Shown here piece by piece: positions 13,650 through 13,758 of a DNA stretch of 13,758 nucleotides (positions are counted from its first letter, which is position 1; each line of letters begins with the position of its first letter). A program made the translations under genes and the position numbers. Below the pieces are notes generated by a model. It was not told where the DNA came from. It was given only the letters and a program-made list of their open reading frames with translations, and did not search any database. This DNA is from Bacteroidetes bacterium UBA1952 (GTDB lineage Bacteria; Bacteroidota; Bacteroidia; Chitinophagales; Chitinophagaceae), in NCBI GenBank assembly GCA_002336725.1, contig DDEO01000005.1:1-13758 (forward strand), read 5' to 3'.

Positions 13650-13758
13650 AACCAAAGCGACAGTATCAAGAATCGTTCCTACGCGGGAGCCGCCCCACCA
13701 AGGCACCCCCCCAGACAGCGAGGCGTGTAGCCAAACGTGAATCTCGGATAATTTGCGG
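13650..13758. other. Upstream region of the L,D-transpeptidase, no further gene seen
   Basis: Contains the leader of the minus-strand gene, a C-rich run (CACCCCCCC-like, around 13705) and unassigned DNA to the window end. I see no convincing TAnnTTTG box or RNA gene. Confidence 0.4.

Noticed and set aside
13650..13706. Upstream start for the L,D-transpeptidase
   Set aside because: The extra 19 residues would bury a perfect lipoprotein signal peptide that starts at the ATG 13649.

Overview
The window comes from a chromosome of the phylum Bacteroidota (probably the Saprospiria/Chitinophagales side, which is an inference). The signs are a very large C25-type sortase of the type IX secretion system (PorU/PorU2-like), a PorG/DUF6089-type outer-membrane protein, promoters of the Bacteroidota type (TAnnTTTG at -7), little or no Shine-Dalgarno sequence, and intergenic palindromes built around CCTGACAGG.

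Layout. 1-251: repeat-rich DNA, with two 35-bp palindromic repeats followed by a run of small hairpins that reaches the stop codon of the next gene. 252-1253 (minus): fumarylacetoacetate-hydrolase family enzyme. 1254-1455: divergent intergenic region with a rightward promoter and a possible gene stub cut off by an insertion. 1456-2666: complete 1.2-kb IS4-family insertion sequence with 21/23-matched ends. Its transposase lies in two frames that meet at an A7 slippery run. 2667-about 3280: decayed 3' part of a second, unrelated DDE transposase. 3282-3785 and 3829-5133 (minus): a small exported protein and tyrosyl-tRNA synthetase, probably co-transcribed. 5264-10345 (plus): PorU2-like sortase of 1693 residues. 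10398-11267 (plus): DUF6089 outer-membrane barrel. 11388-11437: strong terminator with a duplicated arm. 11501-12079 (plus): DUF502 membrane protein. 12080-12296: convergent intergenic region holding one more copy of the small-hairpin family. 12297-13649 (minus): L,D-transpeptidase lipoprotein.

How it fits together. The sortase and the barrel are adjacent on one strand and suggest a cell-surface or T9SS-linked function. The DUF502 protein and the L,D-transpeptidase are also envelope proteins. The FAH enzyme and TyrS are housekeeping metabolism. The accessory part is confined to 1-251 (repeats) and about 1429-3280 (two insertion sequences and a possible gene remnant).

I see no phage, CRISPR, defence or biosynthetic system. 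The most unusual material is non-coding: a family of small hairpins with differing stems but constant linkers, sitting directly behind stop codons at two separate sites; the frequent octamer TTCCGGAA (12 exact copies, none in the insertion sequences); a three-arm terminator; and the two-frame IS4 transposase with a hairpin just before its start. All database-type assignments rest on motif recognition by eye.
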